A stretch of 64,000 nt of DNA from JANSWY01 sp965228955 (GTDB lineage Bacteria > Bacteroidota > Bacteroidia > Cytophagales > Cyclobacteriaceae): contig OZ245848.1 in NCBI GenBank assembly GCA_965228955.1, positions 1,364,001 to 1,428,000 on the forward strand. The letters run 5' to 3'. Position numbers and translations under genes: made by a program. This document shows positions 6,973 through 15,824 of the stretch, piece after piece. Each line of letters begins with the position of its first letter. Positions within the stretch are counted from its first letter, which is position 1. The notes below the pieces were generated by a model, which did not search any database, was not told the DNA's origin, and was given only the letters and a program-made list of their open reading frames with translations.

Positions 6973-7350
6973 TAGGCCTTTCAATTTATTTCATGCACAC
7001 AACTTACTCAATAGGTCATCCCATTTGAATAGATCTTACTAGAGCAAAAATTCCTATTCGTCAAAATGAAGGCAGGGATATGATACACTACCATTTGCCA
7101 TCCATTCTAAAAGGAAACATTTTGAAAATATTCTTGTTCTTAGAATGTTAGTGTTTGATATCTACTATTAAATGACTTTTAAAAGGATTTTGTATCATTT
7201 TTAGATAATTGGGCCTAAATCTACCCTCGACTTCTAATAAATTTTAAAAATTCTTTTCACCGCGGTATTTTTAATGCTAATTTGACAATTGAATTCGTTT
7301 TCAATTTGATTTTTTGAGAAAATAACAAACAATATCAACGTAACTTAAGA
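6973..7350. other. Intergenic gap before acyl-CoA ligase
   Basis: About 380 bp of AT-rich sequence. I see no convincing gene, RNA or terminator. No exact TAnnTTTG promoter element is visible close to the 7351 start, so the promoter of the ligase gene is unassigned. Confidence 0.5.
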
Positions 7351-9054
7351 ATGCAAGATTATCCCTGGTTTCAGCAGTACGGCGAGAAGATCCCGCGCGA
7401 AATAGACCCCAATCATTATGACTCCATCCCGGCATTAGTAGATGAGTCATTCAAAAAATATTCTGATAAAGTAGCCTTCGAAAATATGGGTAAAGCCCTT
7501 ACTTATGCGGAGGTTGATAAATTATCAGCAGATTTTGCCTCTTATCTTCAAAATGTTGCTGGATTAAAGCAAGGAGATAAGATTGCTATTCAAATGCCAA
7601 ATCTGTTGCAATATCCAATAGTTGCTTTTGGAGCATTGAGAGCTGGACTTGTTGTTGTAAATACAAATCCGCTATATACTCCAAACGAAATGGAACACCA
7701 GTTCAATGACAGTGGTGCTTCTGCTATTGTGATCCTTGCAAACTTCGCTTACAATCTTGAAAAGATTCTGAAAGACACCAAAATCAAAACAGTAATTGTT
7801 ACTGAAATTGGTGACTTATTTGGGGGATTAAAAGGTGCAATCACAAACTTTGTGGTTAAGAAAGTGAAGAAGATGGTTCCTGCTTATAGCCTTCCAGGAG
7901 CAATTAAATTCAAGGATGTTCTTAAGCAGGGTGCACAGCATACTTTTAATGCACCAACAATCAAAAATGAAGATTTGGCCTTCTTACAATACACTGGTGG
8001 TACAACTGGAGTGTCGAAAGGGGCAATGCTTTCACATAGAAATATAGTAGCCAATCTTGAGCAATCTTGTGCCTGGATGGAAGGCGGTGGACTTAATGAT
8101 GATGAGCAGCAGGAAATTGTAATCACAGCTCTTCCATTGTATCACATCTTCGCACTTACCATTAACCTTTTGGTGATGACAAAAATTGGTGCTAAAAACA
8201 TCCTAATCACCAATCCGAGAGATATGGATGGCTTTTTGAAAGAAATTGGCAAGTATCAGTTTACAGTAATTACTGGTGTAAATACATTATTTGTTGGAAT
8301 GCTGAACCATCCAAAATTTGCCTCTCTTGATTTCTCAAGACTGAAGTTTGGTTTTGGTGGAGGTATGGCGGTTCAAAAGTTTACTTCCGAAAAATGGGCA
8401 GAAGTTACAAATTCACCACTTTGTGAGGGTTATGGTTTAACTGAGACTTCTCCAGTTTTGACTGGTAACCCATTGAGAGATGGAGGAAAAGATATACGAG
8501 TTGGATACATTGGAGTGCCTGTTCCTAGTACACATATTAAGATTCTGGATGATGATGGAAATGAGGTTCCAGTTGGGGAAAGAGGTGAGCTTTGTGCTAA
8601 GGGGCCACAGGTAATGCAAGGTTATTGGCAAAATGAAGAGGCTACCAAAAATTGCTTTGCAGGTGAGTATTTCAAGACTGGTGACATAGCGGTGATGGAT
8701 GAAGATGGATTCTTCAAAATTGTTGATAGAAAGAAAGAAATGATTCTTGTTTCTGGATTTAATGTTTATCCTAATGAAGTGGAGGATGTAATTGCAAGTC
8801 ATCCGAAAGTAAAAGAAGTAGGAGCTATCGGAGTTCCTGATTCGAAATCTACTGAAGCAGTAAAAGTGTATATTGTAAAAAGCGATACATCTCTTACTGA
8901 TGAAGAAGTTCTTTCATATTGCAAGGAAAACTTAACAGGATATAAGAGACCTAAATACATTCAATTTGCAGATGATCTACCAAAATCTAATGTAGGAAAG
9001 ATCATGCGGAGACTAATAAAAGAGGCTGACGCGAAGGAGAATACCTACGCTTAG
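7351..9054 (+). CDS. Long-chain fatty acid--CoA ligase (AMP-forming)
   Basis: A 567-residue ANL-superfamily adenylating enzyme that activates fatty acids to acyl-CoA via acyl-AMP in the cytoplasm. Visible core motifs in order: YTGGTTGVSKGAML at about residue 214 (ATP phosphate loop), GYGLTETSP at about 360, YFKTGDIAVMDEDGFFKIVD at about 440, RKKEMILVSGFNVYPNEVED (linker and hinge), and the catalytic lysine motif KSNVGKIMRR at about 545. Length and motifs match FadD-type ligases. It ends 4 bp inside the convergent lipoprotein gene. Exact chain-length preference cannot be read. Confidence 0.92.
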   Translation: MQDYPWFQQYGEKIPREIDPNHYDSIPALVDESFKKYSDKVAFENMGKALTYAEVDKLSADFASYLQNVAGLKQGDKIAIQMPNLLQYPIVAFGALRAGLVVVNTNPLYTPNEMEHQFNDSGASAIVILANFAYNLEKILKDTKIKTVIVTEIGDLFGGLKGAITNFVVKKVKKMVPAYSLPGAIKFKDVLKQGAQHTFNAPTIKNEDLAFLQYTGGTTGVSKGAMLSHRNIVANLEQSCAWMEGGGLNDDEQQEIVITALPLYHIFALTINLLVMTKIGAKNILITNPRDMDGFLKEIGKYQFTVITGVNTLFVGMLNHPKFASLDFSRLKFGFGGGMAVQKFTSEKWAEVTNSPLCEGYGLTETSPVLTGNPLRDGGKDIRVGYIGVPVPSTHIKILDDDGNEVPVGERGELCAKGPQVMQGYWQNEEATKNCFAGEYFKTGDIAVMDEDGFFKIVDRKKEMILVSGFNVYPNEVEDVIASHPKVKEVGAIGVPDSKSTEAVKVYIVKSDTSLTDEEVLSYCKENLTGYKRPKYIQFADDLPKSNVGKIMRRLIKEADAKENTYA

Positions 9055-9950
9055 TCTTTCAAAATATCACTTATTTCAGAATAAGGAATAGTTATTGACG
9101 ATGGCCCCATCACGTATGGGGCTATTTCGTAACTGTTAAAATATACATTTAACCCCTGCTTGGTTAGACCAATATTTTTGGTTAATTCAAACTTGCCATT
9201 TTCAAAGAAATATCCCTTTTCTCCAAGATCATCTCGGTCACTATAACCCTTTGATTTTCTAAAGTACTTTTCAGCAACCTTGGTCAGTTTACTCCAATTT
9301 GTAACTAAGTCCTTTCCAGAAAGTTCCTTCTTACTTTCCCAGTTGTAATTGATATAGGTCAATTTAGTATTTCCATGAGCTCCGCCAGTATAGGATTTTT
9401 CTTGTACAGCAATACTCAGAATATTACCATTAATATGTGAAATTTTGGCTTCAACATTGATGTTCCATTTTTCAGATATATCATTGTATTCCTTGATGAA
9501 CTTTTCATAATCAGCCAGGATCATGTCGGCAACCTTATCGGGATCGGATGTTCTTACTTTGGTGTCGGGAAGATAGTCCGCTAAGACCGTCGCGATTCGT
9601 TTGTTGATTTGTTTATTAACAAACTTGGAATTACTTCCATCATAACTAGGGTAGGTAACTACAACTTTAGCACATGGTTTAGATTCATCAGCGCAATTGC
9701 CAAATGATTTATTGATTGAAGCTTCACTATACGAGATTTCTTCGGACACTTCTTTTTTCACTTCGTCTTTGATGGTGGTTGTGCCATCAGAGTTATCACT
9801 ATTCTTTGCAGCTTGATCCTTTTTGGAATCATTGGATATTTCTGAATTGTCCTGTCCAGAAGAAGGAGTTTCTTCTCCTTTCTTTTTAGGGAATTCACAT
9901 GATAGGATGGTGGCAAAAGCCAAAATGATAATAAAGACTGATTTGTTCAT
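9051..9950 (-). CDS. Lipoprotein with RsiV-like DUF4163/DUF3298 region
   Basis: A 299-residue lipoprotein. The signal peptide MNKSVFIIILAFATILSCEF has a lipobox ending in Cys18, followed by a low-complexity Ser/Asp/Lys linker (about 20-70). The folded part resembles the DUF4163-DUF3298 pair of RsiV-type proteins, with the typical SYTGGAHGNTKLTYINY motif. Some relatives (RsiV) bind lysozyme, but most Bacteroidota members have no known role. It is convergent with the acyl-CoA ligase, overlapping by 4 bp. Export and family are well supported; function is unknown. Confidence 0.8.
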   Translation of the reverse strand: MNKSVFIIILAFATILSCEFPKKKGEETPSSGQDNSEISNDSKKDQAAKNSDNSDGTTTIKDEVKKEVSEEISYSEASINKSFGNCADESKPCAKVVVTYPSYDGSNSKFVNKQINKRIATVLADYLPDTKVRTSDPDKVADMILADYEKFIKEYNDISEKWNINVEAKISHINGNILSIAVQEKSYTGGAHGNTKLTYINYNWESKKELSGKDLVTNWSKLTKVAEKYFRKSKGYSDRDDLGEKGYFFENGKFELTKNIGLTKQGLNVYFNSYEIAPYVMGPSSITIPYSEISDILKD

Positions 9951-10101
9951 ATTAATAGCGAAATTTCAGAAACGAATATAAATGCTTCTTTTTTCGAGAC
10001 AAACGTAACTGGGATATTTAATTTCAACCCCTAAAATCAATTTCCTGACCCGCATTTCTTCGATTCCAAAGAATATTGAGCCATATAGTTACATATTCAC
10101 T

Positions 10102-10109
10102 TACATTTG
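10102..10109 (+). promoter_or_regulatory. -7 element before the DUF3078 gene
   Basis: TACATTTG, exact match to TAnnTTTG, 31 bp before the start codon; a TTG lies 23 bp upstream as a weak -33 box. Confidence 0.5.
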
Positions 10110-10140
10110 CTGCAAAATCCAATCAAAACTGTTTAGCACG

Positions 10141-11046
10141 ATGAAACAACTTTACATTTTATTTACATTCATCTTCATCTCGGGCATAGCGATTGCTCAG
10201 GATCCAGCTCCTGCAGATACATCTTATTGGAAAAAAGGTGGTGCAGGAACTCTAACATTTTCCAATGTAACACTTAGCAACTGGGCAGCAGGAGGAGAAA
10301 ACTCGGTTTCTCTAAATGGCTTCCTTGGTCTGTTCGCAAACTATAAGAAAGCAAGAACTACCTGGGATAACTCACTAAACCTTGGGTATGGTTTACTGAA
10401 ACAGGGTGAAGGAGATTTCGTCAAATCTGATGATAAGATCAACTTTGCGACAAAATATGGTTACCAGTTAAACAACGAAATGTCTAAGTGGTACTTCAGT
10501 GCACTTCTCGATTTTAAATCTCAGTTCGCCGAAGGTGTGGATGAGGCAGATAGCGTTATCAGTAGATTCATGGCACCTGGATATCTGATTGTTGCAACTG
10601 GTATTGACTACAAAGTAGGTGACGTATTTTCCGCAAACCTGGCACCTGTAACGGGTAAATTTACATTCGTTACAGATCAGGCTTTAGCAGATGCTGGAGC
10701 TTATGGTGTAGATCCAGGGTCTAATGCAAGAGCTGAGCTTGGAGCATTTCTTAGGATGCAATTCAAGAAAGACATTGTGAAAAATGTTAACTATGAAACA
10801 CGATTAGAACTCTTCACAAACTATATCGAGAACTTTGGAGATATAGATGTCAACTGGGAGAATATCCTGGTTATGAAGGTTAACAAATTTTTATCCGCAA
10901 ACCTTATTACTCAGCTGATCTATGATAAGGATATTGATATCGAAGTTGATAACAATGATGATGGTATAATTGATGAAGTGGGGCCTAAAGTTCAGTTTAA
11001 GACTGTATTTGGAGTTGGTTTAAGTTATAAGTTTGGGGATCAGTAA
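10141..11046 (+). CDS. DUF3078 domain outer-membrane-type protein
   Basis: A 301-residue exported protein with signal peptide MKQLYILFTFIFISGIAIAQ and a body rich in alternating aromatic and polar strands. The start of the mature part, WKKGGAGTLTFSNVTLSNWAAGGENSVS, is the hallmark of the Bacteroidota DUF3078 family, as is the aromatic, Gly-containing C-terminus (GVGLSYKFGDQ). Predicted beta-barrel-like outer-membrane or periplasmic protein of unknown function. Its own promoter (10102) and terminator (11073) make it monocistronic. Confidence 0.85.
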   Translation: MKQLYILFTFIFISGIAIAQDPAPADTSYWKKGGAGTLTFSNVTLSNWAAGGENSVSLNGFLGLFANYKKARTTWDNSLNLGYGLLKQGEGDFVKSDDKINFATKYGYQLNNEMSKWYFSALLDFKSQFAEGVDEADSVISRFMAPGYLIVATGIDYKVGDVFSANLAPVTGKFTFVTDQALADAGAYGVDPGSNARAELGAFLRMQFKKDIVKNVNYETRLELFTNYIENFGDIDVNWENILVMKVNKFLSANLITQLIYDKDIDIEVDNNDDGIIDEVGPKVQFKTVFGVGLSYKFGDQ

Positions 11047-11072
11047 GTAACTGAAACTTAAAAGATACGGAA

Positions 11073-11103
11073 TGGAAGTTAGGTGACTAGCTTCCATTTT
11101 TTT
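11073..11103 (+). terminator. Terminator after the DUF3078 gene
   Basis: TGGAAGTTAG (11073-11082) pairs with CTAGCTTCCA (11087-11096), loop GTGA, one G-U wobble, followed by seven T. Confidence 0.85.
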
Positions 11104-11115
11104 ATTATTAGGTAT

Positions 11116-12003
11116 CTAAGTCTCTTCTTTGATAAGATGAACATCTCGTTGAGGAAATGGTATTTCTATACCTTGTTCTCCAAACCTTTTAAATATTTCA
11201 AAGTACAACTCGCTTTTTAAAATACTGGGTTTGTCAGTATGAGTAGTGGTCCAAACTGCCAGGTAAAAGTTGAGTGAACTATCTGCAAACTCATCAAACA
11301 AGACAACAGGAGATGGACTTTTCAGGATACTTGGGTTGTCTGCGGCTACATCTAATAACACTTTTTTTACCTTCTCTGGATCCTCCTTGTAACTTACTCC
11401 AACAGGAAAACGAAATCTTACATTTCTGTCATTGTGGCTCCAGTTGATTACTCTTTGTGAGATAAACTCAGAATTTGGGACAATTATAGAAATGTTATCA
11501 TTGGTCTGAATGGTTGTAGCTCTTACAGAGATTTTGATCACATCTCCTGCAACACTACCGACTTCAATTCGATCACCTTCTTTAATTGGTTTTTCCAAAA
11601 GAATAATGATACCCGAAATGAAGTTATCGGTGATGTTTTGCAAACCAAATCCAATACCAACACCAAGTGCACCTGCCAGCAGAGATAGGGCACTAAGATC
11701 AATTCCCGCGCTTTGTACGATTATTATAGAACCTATTAGTAGAATGAGGAACTTGGTAATTGTACCAATGGTAGATCCTACGCCTTGTTCCAAATTGGCC
11801 TTTTTTAGAACGCGTTTTACCAGAACAGATTTTGACTTAACAGCGACAAAATTGAGTACGACAAAGGCAATTAGGATGTAGATGATTGTGCCTAGGCTTA
11901 TCTCACTTTCTCCCAATTTGAATAATGGGGTTGTAAATAGCTCCATCACATATTGGAAGCCACTAACAAATCGTTCCCAGAAAGCTGTTGCCTGTTCCTT
12001 CAT
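11116..12003 (-). CDS. MscS-family mechanosensitive ion channel
   Basis: A 295-residue small-conductance mechanosensitive channel. Three TM helices lie at about residues 35-55, 80-103 and 105-130. The pore helix region LSLLAGALGVGIGFGLQNITDNFISGIIIL carries the Gly/Ala packing and the GFGLQN motif of TM3. The cytoplasmic beta domain follows (EKPIKEGDRIEVGSVAGDVI, then IIVPNSEFISQRVINWS). MscS channels release solutes on hypo-osmotic shock. It lies 24 bp downstream of the queA-like gene on the same strand and is probably co-transcribed. Confidence 0.94.
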   Translation of the reverse strand: MKEQATAFWERFVSGFQYVMELFTTPLFKLGESEISLGTIIYILIAFVVLNFVAVKSKSVLVKRVLKKANLEQGVGSTIGTITKFLILLIGSIIIVQSAGIDLSALSLLAGALGVGIGFGLQNITDNFISGIIILLEKPIKEGDRIEVGSVAGDVIKISVRATTIQTNDNISIIVPNSEFISQRVINWSHNDRNVRFRFPVGVSYKEDPEKVKKVLLDVAADNPSILKSPSPVVLFDEFADSSLNFYLAVWTTTHTDKPSILKSELYFEIFKRFGEQGIEIPFPQRDVHLIKEET

Positions 12004-12027
12004 GTTCTCAATATAATACCTTTTTGA

Positions 12028-13236
12028 TTATTCAGACTTGAAAAGAACCGAACTGTCACCGTAGCTTAAAAATCTATAATTGTTTTCTAATGCTTGATTG
12101 TAGACTTTTCTCCAATCTTCACCAATAAAAGCTGCTACAAGAAGTATCAAAGTTGATCCAGGCAAATGGAAATTGGTAACCAGTGAGTCACAAACTCTGA
12201 ATTTATACCCAGGGAAAATGAAAATCTCAGTTTCTCCAATTATGCTCCCCAGGTTTTTTCTCTCCATGTAGTCCTTCACAAAAGTCATGGATTCATTCAA
12301 TGTTGGTAAAGAGAAATGATTTTGATAAGGATATAACTTTTCGATGTTGAAGTCTGCTTCTGGATTGTTTTTCAGCATAGCACCAAACCAATACAAGCTT
12401 TCCAAAGTCCTCATCGAAGTTGTTCCAACAGCAATTATCTTATTCGACTTAATTATATTCTCAACATTCTCCAAAGTCACAATGATCTGTTCAGAATGCA
12501 TTGGATGTTCCTCAACTGTTTCTGCTTTAAGTGGTTGAAAAGTTCCTGCAGATACGTGTAGTGTTAGTTCATCTTTAATGATCGACTTTTCTTTGAGTTG
12601 ATCCAGTACTTTTTCTGTGAAATGAAGACCAGCAGTTGGAGCAGCTACAGCACCATCTATTTTTGAATATACTGTTTGATACCTTGGTTTGTCTTCTTCT
12701 GTTACTTCTCTTGAGATGTACGGTGGTAGAGGAACTTTCCCAGCCAGATCAACTACTTCAGAAAATGAATGATCAGTTCCCCAGTGTAATTCGATTATTT
12801 GGTTTTGCTTATCGCTCCATGAAGCCCGAAGTGTGAATTTGCCCCGATCTGATTCGATTTCTTTCTCAAGAACCTGATCTTCTTTCCATTTTTTTGCATT
12901 TCCAACAAGGCACGACCAGACAACCTTTTTGGTAGTTGCCATGTTCTCACTCATGATATGACTTGGTTCCATTGGTTCAAGTAAGAACACTTCAATTTGG
13001 GCTCCTGTGGATTTATGAAATAAAATCCTAGCCGGAATTACTTTAGTGTTATTGAAGAACATATAAGAATCTGATGGTAACAGGTCCTTAATATCAGTAA
13101 AGTGATGATGCGAAATATTTCCTTCCTTATAGCAAAGTAATTTTGAGGCATCTCTGTCTTTCAGCGGATGCTTCGCAATTTTATTGTCAGGAAGTTCATA
13201 TGTATATTGCTTTAAGTCTACTTTTGACTGGTTCAT
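12028..13236 (-). CDS. queA: QueA-like SAM:tRNA ribosyltransferase-isomerase
   Basis: A 402-residue member of the QueA family, which transfers the ribosyl part of SAM to 7-deazaguanine in tRNA during queuosine synthesis. Family motifs are clear: SYMFFNNTKVIPARILFHKS near residue 55, VAAPTAGLHFTEKVLDQL near 195, LHVSAGTFQPLKAETVEEHP, and LVTNFHLPGSTLILLVAAF near the end. It is longer than the common ~345-residue enzyme, with extra sequence mainly around residues 100-150 and 275-310. A paralogous function is therefore possible and the symbol is given with that reservation. Confidence 0.85.
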   Translation of the reverse strand: MNQSKVDLKQYTYELPDNKIAKHPLKDRDASKLLCYKEGNISHHHFTDIKDLLPSDSYMFFNNTKVIPARILFHKSTGAQIEVFLLEPMEPSHIMSENMATTKKVVWSCLVGNAKKWKEDQVLEKEIESDRGKFTLRASWSDKQNQIIELHWGTDHSFSEVVDLAGKVPLPPYISREVTEEDKPRYQTVYSKIDGAVAAPTAGLHFTEKVLDQLKEKSIIKDELTLHVSAGTFQPLKAETVEEHPMHSEQIIVTLENVENIIKSNKIIAVGTTSMRTLESLYWFGAMLKNNPEADFNIEKLYPYQNHFSLPTLNESMTFVKDYMERKNLGSIIGETEIFIFPGYKFRVCDSLVTNFHLPGSTLILLVAAFIGEDWRKVYNQALENNYRFLSYGDSSVLFKSE

Positions 13237-13284
13237 TGTGTCTTAAAATTAGAACCGCAAATTAATTGAATAAATACGACCCAA

Positions 13285-14379
13285 ATGGCATTAAGACTTA
13301 CTTATACTCCTTATACCCTAAAATTTAAATTCGATGCAGGTACTTCCAGAGGTGTTTTGAAAGAAAAACCTACCTGGTTTATCAGAGTTTTTGATGAGAG
13401 TAATCCAACAAAGTTTGGACTGGGGGAAGCCGGGCCGATTGAAGGGTTGAGTCTGGAGGATATGACACAGATGCCATTTGAGTTAGAGAGAGTTTCTCAG
13501 AAAATTCAAAAACACGGAATCCTCTATGATGATCAGGAGATCTTTGAATTGGCACAATTGATTGTGAATCAGGAATTTCCAAGTATTCGTTTTGCAGTTG
13601 AAACAGCATTGTTGGATTTAAAGAATGGAGCCAATAGAACGATTTTTGATGAGTCTTTTATCCAGGGGGATCAGCGAATTCCAATCAATGGTTTGATATG
13701 GATGGGAGATGAGGGTTTTATGAATGATCAAAAGGAAGAAAAGCTGGAGAAAGGTTTTGGTTGCTTGAAAATGAAAGTGGCAGCCATTGATTTTGAAAAA
13801 GAGATTGAAATACTGAAAGATATCAGAAGTAGGTTTTCTGAAGACGAATTAATTCTTAGAATTGACGCCAATGGAGGATTCGAAAATAATTTGGTTCTGA
13901 AGAAACTTGATATGTTGGAAGGGCTTGGGCTGCATTCCGTTGAGCAACCAATAATGCCGCGTCAGCCTGAAGCTATGTCATTAATAGTTGAGAAGTCTCC
14001 GGTTCCAATTGCTTTGGATGAGGATCTTATTGGACTTCACACAGCTTCACAAAGGGCTGAGCTCTTAGACTACATCAAACCAAATCATATTGTCATTAAA
14101 CCAAGTTTAGTGGGAGGTATCAAATCAACTATGGATTGGATTAAAGATGCTGAGAGCCGAAATATTGGATGGTGGATTACATCTGCATTGGAATCCAACA
14201 TTGGTTTGAATGCGATTTGCCAGCTGACAGGACTTTATTCACCAACGAACCATCAGGGATTAGGTACTGGACAGTTATACCACAACAACATTGAATCACC
14301 ACTTACTGTAGAAAATGGTGAAATCTATTATGATATTTCTAAGAAATGGGGTGTTGAGGATTTAGTGGGAGTCTTATAG
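13285..14379 (+). CDS. menC: o-Succinylbenzoate synthase MenC
   Basis: A 364-residue enolase-superfamily enzyme. The N-terminus (FDAGTSRGVLKEKPTWFI) and C-terminus (HQGLGTGQLYHNNIESPL) are those of Bacteroidota o-succinylbenzoate synthases. The barrel carries the superfamily residues: KMKVA (catalytic Lys pair, about residue 163), LRIDANGGF (metal Asp), EQPI (metal Glu), DEDLIG (metal Asp) and IKPSLVGG (second catalytic Lys). MenC dehydrates SHCHC to o-succinylbenzoate in menaquinone synthesis, and menA lies 1.4 kb downstream. Dipeptide epimerases are the main look-alike; the GTSRGVL start and GTGQLY end favour MenC. Confidence 0.88.
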   Translation: MALRLTYTPYTLKFKFDAGTSRGVLKEKPTWFIRVFDESNPTKFGLGEAGPIEGLSLEDMTQMPFELERVSQKIQKHGILYDDQEIFELAQLIVNQEFPSIRFAVETALLDLKNGANRTIFDESFIQGDQRIPINGLIWMGDEGFMNDQKEEKLEKGFGCLKMKVAAIDFEKEIEILKDIRSRFSEDELILRIDANGGFENNLVLKKLDMLEGLGLHSVEQPIMPRQPEAMSLIVEKSPVPIALDEDLIGLHTASQRAELLDYIKPNHIVIKPSLVGGIKSTMDWIKDAESRNIGWWITSALESNIGLNAICQLTGLYSPTNHQGLGTGQLYHNNIESPLTVENGEIYYDISKKWGVEDLVGVL

Positions 14380-15063
14380 CAGTCTCTCTCGAAGTATTTT
14401 GGCTACTTTCGGAACTCCTGTTGTCGCATTTTCTTCATAGAATTCCAGATTCAATCTTGGATGTACTTCAGGTATGCTTGGGTCGATAATGTATTTTGGG
14501 ATTTCATCACCAATATAATCTATTAATCCAGCGGCTGGGTATACCACCATAGATGTGCCAACTACCATGAAAACATCAGCGCTCATTGCTTCTGCAGCTG
14601 CAACCTCCATCATCGGAACCATTTCCCCAAACCAAACTATATGAGGTCTTAACTGACTTCCTTTTTCGCAAGTATCTCCTTCATTGAGTTCCCATCCATC
14701 CATATCATATACCAATGATGGGTCAAGTGTGCTTCGGGATTTGAAAAGTTCTCCATGCAAATGAAGTACGTTAGTACTACCAGCTTTTTCGTGGAGGTTG
14801 TCTACATTTTGAGTGATGATGGTGACATCAAAGTCTTTTTCTAACTCAGCAAGAGCGATATGACCTTGGTTAGGTTCTGCAGTTAATGCTTGTTTTCTTC
14901 TTTGATTATAAAAATCCAGTACTAGAGCTCTGTTTCGCGCCCACCCTTGGGGAGATGCGACTTCCATTACGTCATGCCCTTCCCAAAGACCATTTGAATC
15001 TCTAAAAGTACGAATCCCACTTTCTGCACTGATTCCAGCGCCAGTTAATACTGCAATTTTCAT
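14374..15063 (-). CDS. cobB: Sir2-family NAD-dependent protein deacylase
   Basis: A 229-residue class III sirtuin-type deacylase that removes acyl groups from lysines using NAD. GAGISAESGIRTFRD at residue 8 binds NAD, TQNVDNLHEKAGS (about 99) holds the catalytic Asn/Asp, and HLHGEL contains the catalytic His. QLRPHIVWFGEMVP and VVGTSMVVYPAAGL complete the Rossmann site. The usual zinc tetracysteine module is not there: only one Cys is present between HGEL and QLRPH. This seems to be a zinc-free subtype rather than a broken gene. It ends 6 bp inside menC. Confidence 0.93.
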   Translation of the reverse strand: MKIAVLTGAGISAESGIRTFRDSNGLWEGHDVMEVASPQGWARNRALVLDFYNQRRKQALTAEPNQGHIALAELEKDFDVTIITQNVDNLHEKAGSTNVLHLHGELFKSRSTLDPSLVYDMDGWELNEGDTCEKGSQLRPHIVWFGEMVPMMEVAAAEAMSADVFMVVGTSMVVYPAAGLIDYIGDEIPKYIIDPSIPEVHPRLNLEFYEENATTGVPKVAKILRERLL

Positions 15064-15078
15064 ATCCTGAGTTTTTTC

Positions 15079-15696
15079 TCAGGGAGAAATATAAAACAAT
15101 TTGGAGGTTAGTTCATAGGAATCTCCATTAGTTAAGTTGATGGTCACTTTAAAACTAATAGGGAATGCTTCTTCTGGTTGCCTTTTGTATCGCAATTGAA
15201 GAGCAATAGGCACTGGGTTCACAATTCGATTGAAATTGCTCACACTTGTAGATACTGATTCTCCATTCCACTCATCAAATGTAATGATGTCAAAATCGTC
15301 ATTAAAATTGATCGTATTGGAGATAGAGAATTCCACTTCCAGGTTTTCAGTTATAAAAATGCTTGAGATAGAGTCTAATGGAGTTAAGGCTGGAGGTGAA
15401 CAAGCCATTGCAGAACCAAATAATTGACCTGTAGTTGGAATAGAGGCTACAGTTTGGAAGTTGGTGTTTACCAATAATGAAACACTATCAAATCTAATCG
15501 TGTCTAAAAGCTCTATTTCATTAGAACTGAAAAACACACCCTCAAATACATTTTCTGTTAGAGTGAATCCTGTCACTTCAAAGCTTGAGTCGAATCCGCT
15601 ACACAGGACGTCATCTTCACAACTTAGCAAGTACATACCTGCCGTGAAGCTAAATATCCACACCAAAAAAACTTTACTTATAACTCTCATTTCCAT
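15079..15696 (-). CDS. Uncharacterised lipoprotein
   Basis: A 205-residue protein with signal peptide and lipobox (FTAGMYLLSC, Cys26). The body is beta-rich with Thr/Ser/Asn repeats, no catalytic motif, and a short stretch CEDDVLCSGFDSSFEVTGFT after the lipidated Cys. I do not recognise the family with confidence. It lies 15 bp upstream of cobB on the same strand, so they may be co-transcribed. A MRVISK start two codons in is equally possible. A -7 element is found at 15753-15760. Confidence 0.75.
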   Translation of the reverse strand: MEMRVISKVFLVWIFSFTAGMYLLSCEDDVLCSGFDSSFEVTGFTLTENVFEGVFFSSNEIELLDTIRFDSVSLLVNTNFQTVASIPTTGQLFGSAMACSPPALTPLDSISSIFITENLEVEFSISNTINFNDDFDIITFDEWNGESVSTSVSNFNRIVNPVPIALQLRYKRQPEEAFPISFKVTINLTNGDSYELTSKLFYISP

Positions 15697-15752
15697 CCAA
15701 CTTAGTTGTGCCTTAAGGACACATGAACCAGTAAATTGGTTCTAACATGATA

Positions 15753-15760
15753 CAAAATTA
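15753..15760 (-). promoter_or_regulatory. -7 element before the minus-strand lipoprotein
   Basis: Reads TAATTTTG on the minus strand, an exact TAnnTTTG match. The predicted leader also contains a short inverted repeat GAACCA/TGGTTC (15725-15742). Confidence 0.45.
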
Positions 15761-15824
15761 TTCTAAACAGTTAAAAATCCATTGGTTTTGGCCAACTTTG
15801 AACACTGCAATTTGTTATTAATCT

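Noticed and set aside
8437..8802. Antisense 121-codon frame opposite the acyl-CoA ligase
   Set aside because: It is a shadow of a well-conserved enzyme region containing the GYGLTETSP and TGD motifs.
13285..14379. Dipeptide epimerase
   Set aside because: Same superfamily and active-site lysines, but the GTSRGVL start and GTGQLY end, plus linked menA, fit MenC better.
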